Positions 10,119 to 18,575 of a DNA stretch of 56,413 nt are shown piece after piece; position 1 is the stretch's first letter; each line of letters begins with the position of its first letter. The stretch is from Pseudomonadales bacterium (GTDB taxonomy: Bacteria > Pseudomonadota > Gammaproteobacteria > Pseudomonadales > Azotimanducaceae). Location: the NCBI GenBank assembly GCA_019090615.1, contig JAHRVQ010000010.1:1-56413 (forward strand), written 5' to 3'. The notes beneath the pieces are model-generated. The model did no database searches, was not told the origin of the DNA, and was given only the letters and a program-made list of their open reading frames with translations. The translations under genes and the position numbers were made by a program.

Positions 10119-11375
10119 ATGCAAAGTTACATGCAAAGAATGGCATTATGCTTCGTTTTTATGACCGCCCTCATTGATTCCATAGGGTTTGGCATCATAC
10201 TGCCGGTATTACCTAACCTAATCGGCCAGATTACTGGCGAGCCGATCTCCGTAACAGTTCTATATAGTGGCTGGCTTATGTTTGTTTTTGCAGTGATGCA
10301 ATTTCTGTTCGCACCTATAATAGGTAACTTGTCTGACAGTTTCGGTCGACGACCCATCTTGCTTGGCTCATTGTTTGTCATAGGCATAAACTACCTACTA
10401 ATGGGTTTAGCCGAGAGTCTGACCCTGCTGTTTATCGGCAGAATCATTTGCGGCATTGGTTCAGCAACCCGGTCTACCTGTAATGCCTATATTGCCGATA
10501 TATCCCCCACTGACCAACGCGCACAAAACTTCGGCCTGATGGGCGCAGCCTTTGGGCTGGGTTTTGTCATCGGACCCGTATTGGGTGGAATTCTTGGCGA
10601 GTTTGGTCCTCGTATACCATTTTTTGCTGCTGCTCTACTGTCCTTCGCCAATATGCTTTTTGGCACCCTTGTACTCAAAGAATCATTGCAACGCAAAAGT
10701 CGTCGTGTATTCGATATTAAACGCGCCAATCCGATTAGTGCCATTATAGAATTAAGGACCGCGCCCATTATCACCGGTCTGCTGCTGGTCATATTCATCC
10801 TGAATATCGGCCAACATGCACTACCAACGATCTGGAGTTTTTGGGGTATCGTGCAATTTGGCTGGAGCCCTGCTGAAATTGGCTATAGCCTTGGTTTTAT
10901 CGGTATCTGTATGGTGTTGGTACAGGGCTTTTTAATCCGCTGGATAATCCCAAGGACGGGCCTCCGGATAGCCGGTTGGCTGGGCATTGGCTGCACACTT
11001 TTAGCTTTTATTGGTTATGCCACAGCAAGCCAAACCTGGATGGTATACCTGGCCATGATCCCAGGCGCATTAGGCGGACTTGCCGGCCCAGCAATGCAAG
11101 GTATCGCGGCAAACCATATAGCAGCAAATCAACAAGGAAAACTACAGGGTAGTTTAGCTAGCATCATGGCCTTAGCTGCTATTATCAGTCCCTTCCTGAT
11201 GACACAAACTTTTAGTACCTTCACGCAACCCAACGCCAGTCTGTATTTCCCAGGCGCGGCATTTCTTCTTTCTGCCAGCTTAACCTTACTCGCACTCATT
11301 ATTTATCTCCGAGTGACGGACAATATTCCAAAACCAGTTGTTGCACAAAAAAAGCGACCTGTGCCTATCACCTAG
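10119..11375 (+). CDS. MFS transporter of the TetA (TCR/12-TMS drug:H+ antiporter) type
   Basis: 418 residues with 12 predicted membrane helices. The N-terminal DSIGFGIILPVLP is characteristic of TetA-like DHA1 exporters, and loop 2-3 has the motif A pattern GNLSDSFGRRPILL. Helix 5 shows the motif C-like GAAFGLGFVIGPVLGGIL. The protein is expected to export a small hydrophobic molecule in exchange for protons; the substrate cannot be told, and it should not be called a tetracycline-resistance gene on this evidence. Three in-frame ATGs exist (10119, 10131, 10140) inside a 12-bp duplication (ACATGCAAAGTT-like). The third gives the usual family N-terminus. A perfect inverted repeat precedes the gene. 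Confidence 0.9.
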   Translation: MQSYMQRMALCFVFMTALIDSIGFGIILPVLPNLIGQITGEPISVTVLYSGWLMFVFAVMQFLFAPIIGNLSDSFGRRPILLGSLFVIGINYLLMGLAESLTLLFIGRIICGIGSATRSTCNAYIADISPTDQRAQNFGLMGAAFGLGFVIGPVLGGILGEFGPRIPFFAAALLSFANMLFGTLVLKESLQRKSRRVFDIKRANPISAIIELRTAPIITGLLLVIFILNIGQHALPTIWSFWGIVQFGWSPAEIGYSLGFIGICMVLVQGFLIRWIIPRTGLRIAGWLGIGCTLLAFIGYATASQTWMVYLAMIPGALGGLAGPAMQGIAANHIAANQQGKLQGSLASIMALAAIISPFLMTQTFSTFTQPNASLYFPGAAFLLSASLTLLALIIYLRVTDNIPKPVVAQKKRPVPIT

Positions 11376-11390
11376 GGTTTACGAGCTTGG

Positions 11391-11429
11391 TGTAAGAACT
11401 AAGTATAAGAACTAGGTATAAGAACTAGG
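11391..11429. repeat. 13-bp tandem repeat, three copies
   Basis: Copies TGTAAGAACTAAG, TATAAGAACTAGG and TATAAGAACTAGG are end to end just after the MFS gene. Noncoding. Confidence 0.9.
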
Positions 11430-11565
11430 GGGGGAGGAGCCACTCTTCATTATATAAAACCGTCAGAATTCATCTAATCCGAATTTTAATCCACCAGAAT
11501 AAAATATGATTGAGAACCCAGTCCGACTGACATAGAGTGTGGCGCATCATCTAAGGGAGAGAAAA

Positions 11566-12318
11566 ATGAAACTAGCCGACGTAAAACATATCGGAGTAGT
11601 GGGTGGAGGCATCATGGGTGCAGGCATTGCGCAGGTACTGGCAGTGGCTGGATATCAGGTCACTATTCGTGATTTAACCGATCCAATAATAAGCGATATC
11701 AAAGATTCACTCATTGAAGGTAAATGGGGTGTTAAACGCGCCGTGGAAAAGGGCAAAATCGGTTTTGATACTGCCAGCCAGGTGATCGACCTGGTGAGTT
11801 TTACAACGGATATCCAGGACCTCAAAAATTGCGATGTTATTATTGAAGCCGTTCCAGAAAAGCTGGCATTAAAGCAGGAAATTTTTGCCGAACTCGACAA
11901 TATCATTAAACCCGAGGCTATTTTTACCTCAAATACTTCAGGTCTGGTCATTGAGGAAATATCTAGTAGCGTCTCTGCACAACGCAAGCAACAATTCGTC
12001 GGTATGCATTTTTCAAATCCAGTGCCCGTAATGAGCATGTGCGAAATAATAACCACTGACGCGGCCAGCATCGACACCGTAGAAGCAGTCGTTGGCATTG
12101 CTAAAGCATCAAAACGCGCCATTAGTATGGTCAAAGACCAACCCGGCACCTATGGATTTATTCTAAACAGGGTTTTCGCGGCGGCCTACAAAGAAGCCAA
12201 GAAAATTGTCGATGACGGCCTGGCAACCCCTGAAGACGTAGATAAGGCAATGATAACCGGGCGCAACTGGCCTGCTGCCTTCTTTGGTAATCGCGGCGGC
12301 ATCGGTAAAGAATGGTAG
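11566..12318 (+). CDS. 3-hydroxyacyl-CoA dehydrogenase family protein, short form
   Basis: 250 residues from ATG 11566, which has a strong GGGAGAG six bases upstream; the longer GTG start at 11539 is less likely. The N-terminal Rossmann domain has the NAD motif GVVGGGIMGAGIAQ, the catalytic His in VGMHFSNPVPVM, the conserved SNTSG, and the domain boundary DQPGTYGFILNRV. Family members oxidise 3-hydroxyacyl-CoA to 3-ketoacyl-CoA. The C-terminal helical domain is cut short: it ends in AFFGNRGGIGKEW about 30-40 residues before the usual 280-290-residue end. A clean terminator follows, so the short form appears natural rather than a recent truncation. Substrate unknown. Confidence 0.85.
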   Translation: MKLADVKHIGVVGGGIMGAGIAQVLAVAGYQVTIRDLTDPIISDIKDSLIEGKWGVKRAVEKGKIGFDTASQVIDLVSFTTDIQDLKNCDVIIEAVPEKLALKQEIFAELDNIIKPEAIFTSNTSGLVIEEISSSVSAQRKQQFVGMHFSNPVPVMSMCEIITTDAASIDTVEAVVGIAKASKRAISMVKDQPGTYGFILNRVFAAAYKEAKKIVDDGLATPEDVDKAMITGRNWPAAFFGNRGGIGKEW

Positions 12319-12342
12319 GAGTAAATACCACCTAGAAACTAA

Positions 12343-12377
12343 GGCCTGGATAAAGACTTTTTACCCAGGCCGTTTTT
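12343..12377 (+). terminator. Rho-independent terminator
   Basis: GGCCTGG at 12343-12349 pairs with CCAGGCC at 12365-12371, followed by GTTTTT. It lies 25 bases after the dehydrogenase stop. Confidence 0.8.
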
Positions 12378-12390
12378 ATACGCACTTTTA

Positions 12391-12412
12391 TTAAGCTCTT
12401 TTTAAGCTCTCA
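12391..12412. repeat. 11-bp tandem duplication
   Basis: TTAAGCTCTTT followed by TTAAGCTCTCA, noncoding, just after the terminator. Confidence 0.75.
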
Positions 12413-12445
12413 TATAAGCGCCAGAGCTGGCACTAACAGGTGCAG

Positions 12446-12841
12446 TTAGCTGCTCGGCGGCAACATAACAGTTTTATCATCTTCGACTGTTAACGAGTAC
12501 GCTTCATTTAATGTATAAAACACGCCACCGTCACGCCGGCCACGACCCATAAAACCCATAAGAGCAATTTGTTCAAGGCGATAGTATAATTCTCGATCGG
12601 GGATAAAAGAAAACTTTTCCTGGAGTTGTTCGATAGTTTGTTCCCGCTGCGCCTCCATATACTGCAAAATTTGCATTTGCGTACCCGTCAATGTTTTACG
12701 CAACTCCCACCATTTCGGCGTAGGCGCAACTGGCTCTGTTATTGCTTCAATTTTAGAACGACCCGCTAAAATATAGGTAATCGCACCGCCTACAACAAGC
12801 CCAACTATCAATGCGATACTTAGCCCTACCCAGTTCTCCAT
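12446..12841 (-). CDS. Small membrane-anchored protein with a winged-helix-like domain
   Basis: 131 residues. Residues 4-25 form one membrane helix (VGLSIALIVGLVVGGAITYIL). After a Pro-rich linker, residues 45-115 look like a winged helix: TGTQMQILQYMEAQREQTIEQLQEKF, a second helix with LYYRLEQIALMGFMGRG, and a beta wing VFYTLNEAYSL. I do not recognise a named family. A tethered DNA- or protein-binding role is possible but unproved. It stands alone on the minus strand between a terminator and a 355-bp gap. Confidence 0.7.
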   Translation of the reverse strand: MENWVGLSIALIVGLVVGGAITYILAGRSKIEAITEPVAPTPKWWELRKTLTGTQMQILQYMEAQREQTIEQLQEKFSFIPDRELYYRLEQIALMGFMGRGRRDGGVFYTLNEAYSLTVEDDKTVMLPPSS

Positions 12842-13196
12842 CCAAACAACCCTTGTTTAACTAATCACTCACGGCAAGAGTAAGCCATTGCGCGTAATGA
12901 ATCCATCTTTGATTGATAGATTACGCTTTTATTGAATCATCAATGCTGAATCCACAACCCGACGATAGCTTCAAGGCAACATTGCTGATATTTTAACCAA
13001 TCTTCAGCAGATGAAAATCAATATGCGGGATATTTGGTTTGTCGAAACTGGCCCGGGCTCCCGGACGGACCATCCGAAAACATATTCAACTCGCTTTCGA
13101 ATACCGCACCAACCCAGAATTACCAACCCGCTTCGACTAACAACCTTCTTCACCCATCTGAAGCCACAGACCTATATCTACAAAACATTATTGCGT
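12842..13196. other. Intergenic region, 355 bp, no gene recognised
   Basis: Lies between two minus-strand genes. Short frames at 13011-13265 and 13034-13225 on the plus strand have no recognisable protein character and overlap the DUF169 gene end, so they are not called. No repeats or hairpins stand out. Confidence 0.5.
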
Positions 13197-13976
13197 TTAA
13201 TACGATACACCCATGCCCGCCCTGACATCATTATTTACGCCATAGGGTGCAATAGGGAAACGTAAACCATTCTTCGACAAAGCCTCTAGCCCAACAATTA
13301 TTTTAGGCAAAAATTTTGGCGGCAACGCAATCAACATTTCATCATCCATAACACCGCCATAACGGCGTTCAGCAAAACAGGGAATCGACAGGCTAGGCTC
13401 ACCGGTTTTTAATGCACGACCCCAGGAGTCCGCACAGGCACTCTCGCCAACACAGCTAAAATCGAGCTTTTTATAACCCAACCATTGCAACCCGTTGATG
13501 AACAATATCATCTGCGCCGGGGTCGCATATATCAAACAAATATCAGGCGGGTTTAACCTGCCAGCGGCCAACGGACTAACAGCCATGGCCTGGTTTTCTC
13601 CATATTTGGGCAGATCCATCGCGGCCTGATGCGCAGCGGCATCTTCTTGGGTACCATACCAGACACCCGTCATTCGATCGCCTGACAACCATTCTTCGCT
13701 TCGCTCGTGCAAACCAAGTACGGCACCACATTGCGCCCCCACCAAATCCTGCATAGTAATACCTACCGTCCAGCCATTACGGCAGGCCTGACCAACAATC
13801 TGATCCGTAGTATGAACATCGCTGGGCCGACGAATACGTGGTACTGCTTCCATTTCAGCAACGGTTGCAAACATTTTCATGCCAATGGGTGTTGCGCGTA
13901 ATCTTAACAACCGATTAAGGTCAGCAACTATCTGCGGAAAATCAAAACTGGTTTCATCTGTAGCAATAACCGTCAT
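13197..13976 (-). CDS. DUF169 family protein
   Basis: 259 residues from ATG 13976, preceded by GGAG; an upstream ATG at 14033 would add 19 residues with no ribosome site. The sequence matches the DUF169 pattern: an N-terminal region LNRLLRLRATPIGMKMF, then QACRNGWTVGITMQDLVGAQCGAVLG, the segment PDICLIYATPAQMILFINGLQW, Cys-containing FSCVGESACADSWGRA, and IPCFAERRYGGVMDDEMLIALP. Several conserved cysteines suggest redox or metal binding, but the family's function is not established. It is a stand-alone gene. Confidence 0.85.
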   Translation of the reverse strand: MTVIATDETSFDFPQIVADLNRLLRLRATPIGMKMFATVAEMEAVPRIRRPSDVHTTDQIVGQACRNGWTVGITMQDLVGAQCGAVLGLHERSEEWLSGDRMTGVWYGTQEDAAAHQAAMDLPKYGENQAMAVSPLAAGRLNPPDICLIYATPAQMILFINGLQWLGYKKLDFSCVGESACADSWGRALKTGEPSLSIPCFAERRYGGVMDDEMLIALPPKFLPKIIVGLEALSKNGLRFPIAPYGVNNDVRAGMGVSY

Positions 13977-14121
13977 ACTTTTCTCCATAAAGAACGTCGA
14001 GCCAATTAAACGCCTTCGCATAATACTTTGCACTTAATTTGTCGCAAAATGTCATAACGATTAGTTTTCATGTCCTTTACTTAGCGAAAAAACAAACCTG
14101 CAGGATTAATTTTATCGTGAT

Positions 14122-15036
14122 TTAAGCCACCCAGCCTGGTTGCGAAACATTTTTCAGGTCTTGCAGATAAGGCTGCATCTTCTCAAAAGCCTTCTTTTCA
14201 ATCTGCCTTATACGTTCTATCGAAACACCATAAACCTGGCTTAGATCCTTTAACGCTAATTTTTCAGAACCCAACCAACGACTTTCAACAATATGCCTGG
14301 CGCGATCATCAAGCGCCTGCAATGCAGTAGCAAGGCCACTATTTTGCTGTGCTACAATTTCCTGATCTGCCGCAACGGTAGCTGGGTCGTCAGTCGCACC
14401 GAGGGTAAGATAATTGACCGGCGCCTTTATGGTTTCCTCGTCAGCGCCCGCCGGCAAATCAAAACTCTCATCAAAATTAGCCAGCCTTGATTCCATCTCC
14501 AATACTTCTTCGGGCTTTACCTTCAAGTCTTTAGACACAGCATCAAGTTCGTCTTGATTAAACCAACCCAAACGCGCCTTGGCTTTTCGTAAATTAAAAA
14601 ATAATTTTCGCTGCGCTTTAGTCGTTGCCACCTTAACGATTTTCCAGTTTTTCAGGATAAACTCGTGAATTTCAGCCTTTATCCAATGCACCGCAAAGGT
14701 TACCAACCTGACCTCATGTTGCAGATTGAATTTTTTTACGGACTTCATCAAGCCCAGATTACCCTGCTGAATTATATCCTCAAGTGGCAATCCATAACCC
14801 GCGTAACTTCTGGCGACATAGGCCACATATCGTAGATGGGATAATACAATAGTACGTACCGCAGCAAGGTCATTGGATTCCTGGTATGCAACAAATAATT
14901 CTATTTCTTGCTCACGACTCAATACCGGAACAGCCTGAATCGAATCAAGATATCCAGCTAAACTGGCAGTACTCAATACCGGCATAGTTTGAGTATTTAC
15001 TACGGAATGACTTGTTTGATCAATCACCTGAGACAT
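14122..15036 (-). CDS. rpoH: RNA polymerase heat-shock sigma factor, sigma-32 type
   Basis: 304 residues. Region 2 includes RTIVLSHLRYVAYVARSY, the core-binding LPLEDIIQQGNLGLMKSVKKF and the -10 recognising segment LVTFAVHWIKAEIHEFILKNW. The RpoH box follows as QRKLFFNLRKAK, a signature separating sigma-32 from other group-3 sigma factors. Region 4 is at the end with LSQVYGVSIERIRQIEKKAFEKM. It directs RNA polymerase to heat-shock promoters. In many gammaproteobacteria rpoH follows ftsYEX; that context is absent, so this may be a relocated gene or a second copy. The 441-bp upstream region could hold its regulated promoters. Confidence 0.95.
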   Translation of the reverse strand: MSQVIDQTSHSVVNTQTMPVLSTASLAGYLDSIQAVPVLSREQEIELFVAYQESNDLAAVRTIVLSHLRYVAYVARSYAGYGLPLEDIIQQGNLGLMKSVKKFNLQHEVRLVTFAVHWIKAEIHEFILKNWKIVKVATTKAQRKLFFNLRKAKARLGWFNQDELDAVSKDLKVKPEEVLEMESRLANFDESFDLPAGADEETIKAPVNYLTLGATDDPATVAADQEIVAQQNSGLATALQALDDRARHIVESRWLGSEKLALKDLSQVYGVSIERIRQIEKKAFEKMQPYLQDLKNVSQPGWVA

Positions 15037-15478
15037 GATCTACCCTACCCCTACGTTCATTTACTCAATATAGTTAATTTTCACCGGCAGCCTTTTCTTA
15101 TTAACCAAGGCTGCTTACAGTAGGCGTTTAACAGAATGTGTTTAAAGCCACCGTCTATATTCTTTATTTAGGGCCATAAATAATCTTTTCAAGCGTCTAA
15201 CCGAAAATTTTTTCAAAGTACGAATAGAACCCTAAGTCATTGTATCTATTAGCTAATAACCTGTTGAATGCAATTAATTTAATTCTAAGCGACCGTGATG
15301 GCAATTTTTTCAACCAATGCTTTATTGCGAATCCTCCAACACACGCTTCATAATCATCCTCACGGCCCGTACTCATAGCCGGTACTAATAGACGGTACTA
15401 ATAGACGGTACTCGGAGCAATAACCAGCAAAAGTTAAAGTCACCGCACTGGATATTCAGCGCAAGATATTGGAGAACT
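15037..15478. other. Divergent intergenic region, 441 bp, between rpoH and the FBP-domain gene
   Basis: No gene seen. It must contain promoters for both directions. On the minus strand TTGAAA (15187-15192) lies 16 bases from TAAATA (15165-15170), a weak rpoH promoter candidate. It also holds a 13-bp tandem repeat at 15381-15406. Confidence 0.45.
15381..15412. repeat. 13-bp tandem repeat
   Basis: GGTACTAATAGAC at 15381-15393 and 15394-15406, then a partial third copy GGTACT. Noncoding. Confidence 0.9.
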
Positions 15479-15964
15479 ATGCAATCAATCAGCCGTAGCA
15501 AAATTCAATCGCTCTACCCAGTAGATCAACAACCGCTATATATCCCGCCACTACAATACGTTGACTGGGCGGTACTGGACTATTTTGGCTGGGTTCAACC
15601 CTCACACCATGTAGGCTATGTGGTCGCGCCACTTGCAGGCAATAACGATTTAAGAGGAATTACACTCCAGCGTGCCAGTAGTTCGAAGGAAAAACCCCGC
15701 TACGAAATGTGCTCCTGGTGCAACCACGTTCATCCCACTAACGGCACAGCAATGTTCAGTATGAAAGTCCGCGGCTCAGATGACCGCAAAAGTTTTGGCA
15801 ATGCGCTCTGCCGTAACCTGGACTGCAGTTTACGTATCCGCAATTTGGCTTCAGATCCACCCAGCTATATGAATGAAACGATTAATTTGGCTAACAAAGT
15901 CCAACGCTTGCAGAATTCCATTTATCGATGGTTATATCGTTCAAATTGTCTCTACGAAACCTGA
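15479..15964 (+). CDS. FBP-domain (treble-clef zinc-finger) protein
   Basis: 161 residues; ATG 15479 has GGAG five bases upstream. The C-terminal half matches the treble-clef zinc finger of the FBP family: CSWCNHVHP near residue 80 and the second Cys pair in NALCRNLDCSLRIRN, with the downstream helix ETINLANKVQRL. The family is related to the C-terminal zinc finger of fibronectin-binding/EF-G-binding proteins that act on ribosomes stalled with EF-G; that role is inferred here. The Nudix gene starts 3 bases after its stop, so the two are almost certainly cotranslated. Confidence 0.8.
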   Translation: MQSISRSKIQSLYPVDQQPLYIPPLQYVDWAVLDYFGWVQPSHHVGYVVAPLAGNNDLRGITLQRASSSKEKPRYEMCSWCNHVHPTNGTAMFSMKVRGSDDRKSFGNALCRNLDCSLRIRNLASDPPSYMNETINLANKVQRLQNSIYRWLYRSNCLYET

Positions 15965-15967
15965 ATT

Positions 15968-16519
15968 ATGAAAATTGATAATATCAACTGGCAATCTTGG
16001 CAGGCAGATCAATATTGCACTCTGATGTTTGTTCAACAACAGGGGCAGGTATTGCTTATTAGAAAATTACGCGGTCTTGGCGCCGGTAATATCAATGGCC
16101 CAGGTGGTCACATAGAAAAGGGCGAAACACCCATACAGGGTGCCATTAGAGAAACCCAGGAAGAGCTCTGTATTACCCCGCTTAATGTCCAACTAGCGGC
16201 TGAGCTATTCTTTCATGCCGATGATATGCCTAAAATTCACGCCTACGTTTTTACCGCCGATGCTTTTATGGGTATTCCCACAACCACCGCCGAAGCCATT
16301 CCACTCTGGACGCCAATTAACCAGATCCCCTATGATGAAATGTGGCAGGACGACCAATACTGGTTACCTAGCGTCCTGCAAGGAAACTATTTGCATGGCT
16401 GGTTCAGTTTTGCCGGAGACACCCTGCTTGATCATAAAATTTTGTTAAAACCCCCGACCGATGCAGATCTTTCGGCAGCAAGATGCTGCTTTCCAGTCAA
16501 CGGAATAATTATTGATTAA
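15968..16519 (+). CDS. Nudix hydrolase, 8-oxo-dGTP diphosphatase-like
   Basis: 183 residues. The complete Nudix box lies near residues 45-67: GGHIEKGE, then AIRETQEELCI (GX5EX7REUXEEXGU with Cys in place of the last Gly). The segment before it (RGLGAGNINGPGG) and the WTPINQIPYDEMWQDDQYW region resemble MTH1-type enzymes that clean oxidised purine nucleotides. The exact substrate is inference. It begins 3 bases after the FBP-domain gene with no strong ribosome site of its own, suggesting translational coupling. Confidence 0.88.
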   Translation: MKIDNINWQSWQADQYCTLMFVQQQGQVLLIRKLRGLGAGNINGPGGHIEKGETPIQGAIRETQEELCITPLNVQLAAELFFHADDMPKIHAYVFTADAFMGIPTTTAEAIPLWTPINQIPYDEMWQDDQYWLPSVLQGNYLHGWFSFAGDTLLDHKILLKPPTDADLSAARCCFPVNGIIID

Positions 16520-16600
16520 TGCTTACACAGCCACTAAGCGTCGAGCAAACGTCAATCAAACATCATTCAAAAACGACAACCCGTCAACGGCCCATTTGAA

Positions 16601-16632
16601 TTAAAGGATTGAGTTAAAGGATTGAGTTAAAG
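16601..16632. repeat. 13-bp tandem repeat
   Basis: TTAAAGGATTGAG at 16601-16613 and 16614-16626, then TTAAAG. It lies in the 163-bp gap before gloB. Confidence 0.9.
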
Positions 16633-16682
16633 ATAGGTAATGGTTATCGTAGCGCTTCAACTCGCACTGCACGGACACTATT

Positions 16683-17447
16683 ATGCTTGAGGTTCATCAA
16701 ATCCCCTGTTTATCAGATAATTATGGCTATCTGATCCACGATACCGATTCCGACCTGACAGCGTCTATCGACACCCCGGAAGTTGGTCCTATCAATGCAG
16801 CGCTGGCACAACGAGGCTGGTCGTTAACCCATATCCTGAATACTCATCATCATTTTGACCATGCTGGTGGCAACCTTGAACTGAAACAAAAATGGGATTG
16901 CACAATCGTTGGTAGTCGATCGGATGCCGATCGAATCCCTGGCATTGATATCGAGGTTGACGATGGCGATAGCTTTACCTTTGGCAGTCATCAAGCGCAG
17001 GTATTTAATGTATCAGGACATACCATCGGGCATATCGCCTACTATTTTGACCAGGCCGATGCGCTCTTTTGTGGCGATGCATTATTTGCTTTAGGTTGCG
17101 GTCGACTATTTGAAGGGACACCGGAACAAATGTGGCATAGTCTGTCCAAATTTATCGCCTTACCCGATAGTACTGCTGTCTACTGTGCCCATGAGTATAC
17201 TCAAAGTAACGCATTATTTGCGCTTTCTGTGGAACCGGAAAACCAGGCACTGGTGGCACGCAGCAAAGAAATTGACCAATTGCGCGCCAAAGGGTTGCCC
17301 ACAGTGCCGTCGCTAATTGGCCTGGAAAAAGCGACCAATCCCTTCTTAAGGCCCGCCAGCCTTGATCTACAGCGCAACGTTGGTCTTGAGGGCGCCGAAC
17401 TAGTGAATGTCTTTGCGGAAACTCGACGCCGAAAAGATCATTTCTAA
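16683..17447 (+). CDS. gloB: Hydroxyacylglutathione hydrolase (glyoxalase II)
   Basis: 254 residues, the normal length. The N-terminal metallo-beta-lactamase fold has LSDNYGYLI, the metal-binding THHHFDHAGGN, His in VSGHTIGHIAYYF and Asp in LFCGDALFALGCGRLFEG, plus CAHEYTQSN. The C-terminal HAGH domain follows and ends in RRRKDHF, the usual glyoxalase II terminus. It hydrolyses S-lactoylglutathione to lactate and glutathione, completing methylglyoxal detoxification in the cytoplasm. It converges with the MBL-fold hydrolase gene, stops 10 bases apart. Confidence 0.97.
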   Translation: MLEVHQIPCLSDNYGYLIHDTDSDLTASIDTPEVGPINAALAQRGWSLTHILNTHHHFDHAGGNLELKQKWDCTIVGSRSDADRIPGIDIEVDDGDSFTFGSHQAQVFNVSGHTIGHIAYYFDQADALFCGDALFALGCGRLFEGTPEQMWHSLSKFIALPDSTAVYCAHEYTQSNALFALSVEPENQALVARSKEIDQLRAKGLPTVPSLIGLEKATNPFLRPASLDLQRNVGLEGAELVNVFAETRRRKDHF

Positions 17448-17457
17448 CCCCAGGCGC

Positions 17458-18483
17458 TCAATTCGCAATAGGCACTAAATTTACAGCAGGCACTGCCTGC
17501 AAAGCTCGATCTATTTGTTGCTGATCATGGGAAACTAATACGTCTATATCAGTTTCTTCGGCCAGCATTTTGAGCCAGCGGCGAGCCCGTTCAAGCTGGC
17601 TTAAATTTTCCGGCGTCACCAGCAAGCTATACCAGTTCGGCTTACTAATATTATAGGTAATGCCGGCACCGTGATTAACCAGGTCACCGGCAAGGATATA
17701 AGTATGCACCTTACCGGCCTGCATAACCGGCACTACAAACACCTGGCTGCCCGGTGTATGACCCGCCACATGAATAATTTTCAATCCGGCAAAGCCACTC
17801 ACCGATTTAAGCCGTAAGGTATCCTTAATAATAAAGCGCTGACCACATTCCAGGCCCGCTAGCACGGCTTCAGCGGGCTGGGTCAGATAATTACCCGTAC
17901 TAAATTGCTCCGCCGTCTGCACCATCAATATGGGCTTGCCAGGCAACCGTTTAGCTGATGGCATACATAATGCCTCTGCACCCAGCACATGGTCCTTATG
18001 TAAATGGGTAAAACCAATACCAGCAATCTTGTTTACATCAACCAGCTTATCCAGACTACCATTAAAAACCATTGGCTCAGCGCCCAGCAACTCTGCAGAT
18101 TTACCAAAACTGGCAGCTTCCTGTCTTGATAAACCAGCATCAACAATAAACTTGCGGCCATCGGCCCAACTGATAATAAAAACTGGAAAGGACATGTCAT
18201 ACAGACCTTCCGGTTGCAGACCAGTACCGCTGAAGTCATCAAGTACTGAACTCAGCGGCGATCGTTGACTGGCTGACAGGGCCACTTCAATGGAAACCGG
18301 CAAATCCGCACCTGGACTAGCACTATTTTTGACCGCAAAAATTGCCGCACGGATTTCTGCCATCGACGGCAATGGCGGATTAATACTATCAATCTGCCTA
18401 TGGGCCTTATACAGAAAGCTGCCTGCCACAGTAAAAACCGATAGCAACAACAACACTACCACCCACATTATCCATTTCAACAT
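17458..18483 (-). CDS. Membrane-anchored MBL-fold metallo-hydrolase
   Basis: 341 residues. Residues 2-24 are a membrane helix or uncleaved signal (WIMWVVVLLLLSVFTVAG), placing the domain in the periplasm. The metallo-beta-lactamase metal motif is THLHKDHVLG (HxHxDH), then His in HVAGHTPGSQVFV, Asp in ILAGDLVNH and a late His in VLVSHDQQQ. The fold is like the lactonase/glyoxylase group of the superfamily. The substrate is unknown; a lactone, for instance an acyl-homoserine lactone, is possible but the sequence does not decide it. Confidence 0.85.
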   Translation of the reverse strand: MLKWIMWVVVLLLLSVFTVAGSFLYKAHRQIDSINPPLPSMAEIRAAIFAVKNSASPGADLPVSIEVALSASQRSPLSSVLDDFSGTGLQPEGLYDMSFPVFIISWADGRKFIVDAGLSRQEAASFGKSAELLGAEPMVFNGSLDKLVDVNKIAGIGFTHLHKDHVLGAEALCMPSAKRLPGKPILMVQTAEQFSTGNYLTQPAEAVLAGLECGQRFIIKDTLRLKSVSGFAGLKIIHVAGHTPGSQVFVVPVMQAGKVHTYILAGDLVNHGAGITYNISKPNWYSLLVTPENLSQLERARRWLKMLAEETDIDVLVSHDQQQIDRALQAVPAVNLVPIAN

Positions 18484-18575
18484 CTTTGCCTAACACCCTG
18501 ATTAAGTTCTATCAACATTTCATCGACGCGGCTTTGCCTCACAGCTTTGTATAGCAACTTCACATCAATGTATGT

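Noticed and set aside
10119-11375. Calling the MFS gene a tetracycline-resistance determinant
   Set aside because: Only TetA-type family motifs are visible; substrate cannot be inferred and no tetR is adjacent.
13011-13265. Plus-strand frames in the gap before the DUF169 gene
   Set aside because: No protein-like composition or ribosome site, and the end overlaps the DUF169 gene on the other strand.
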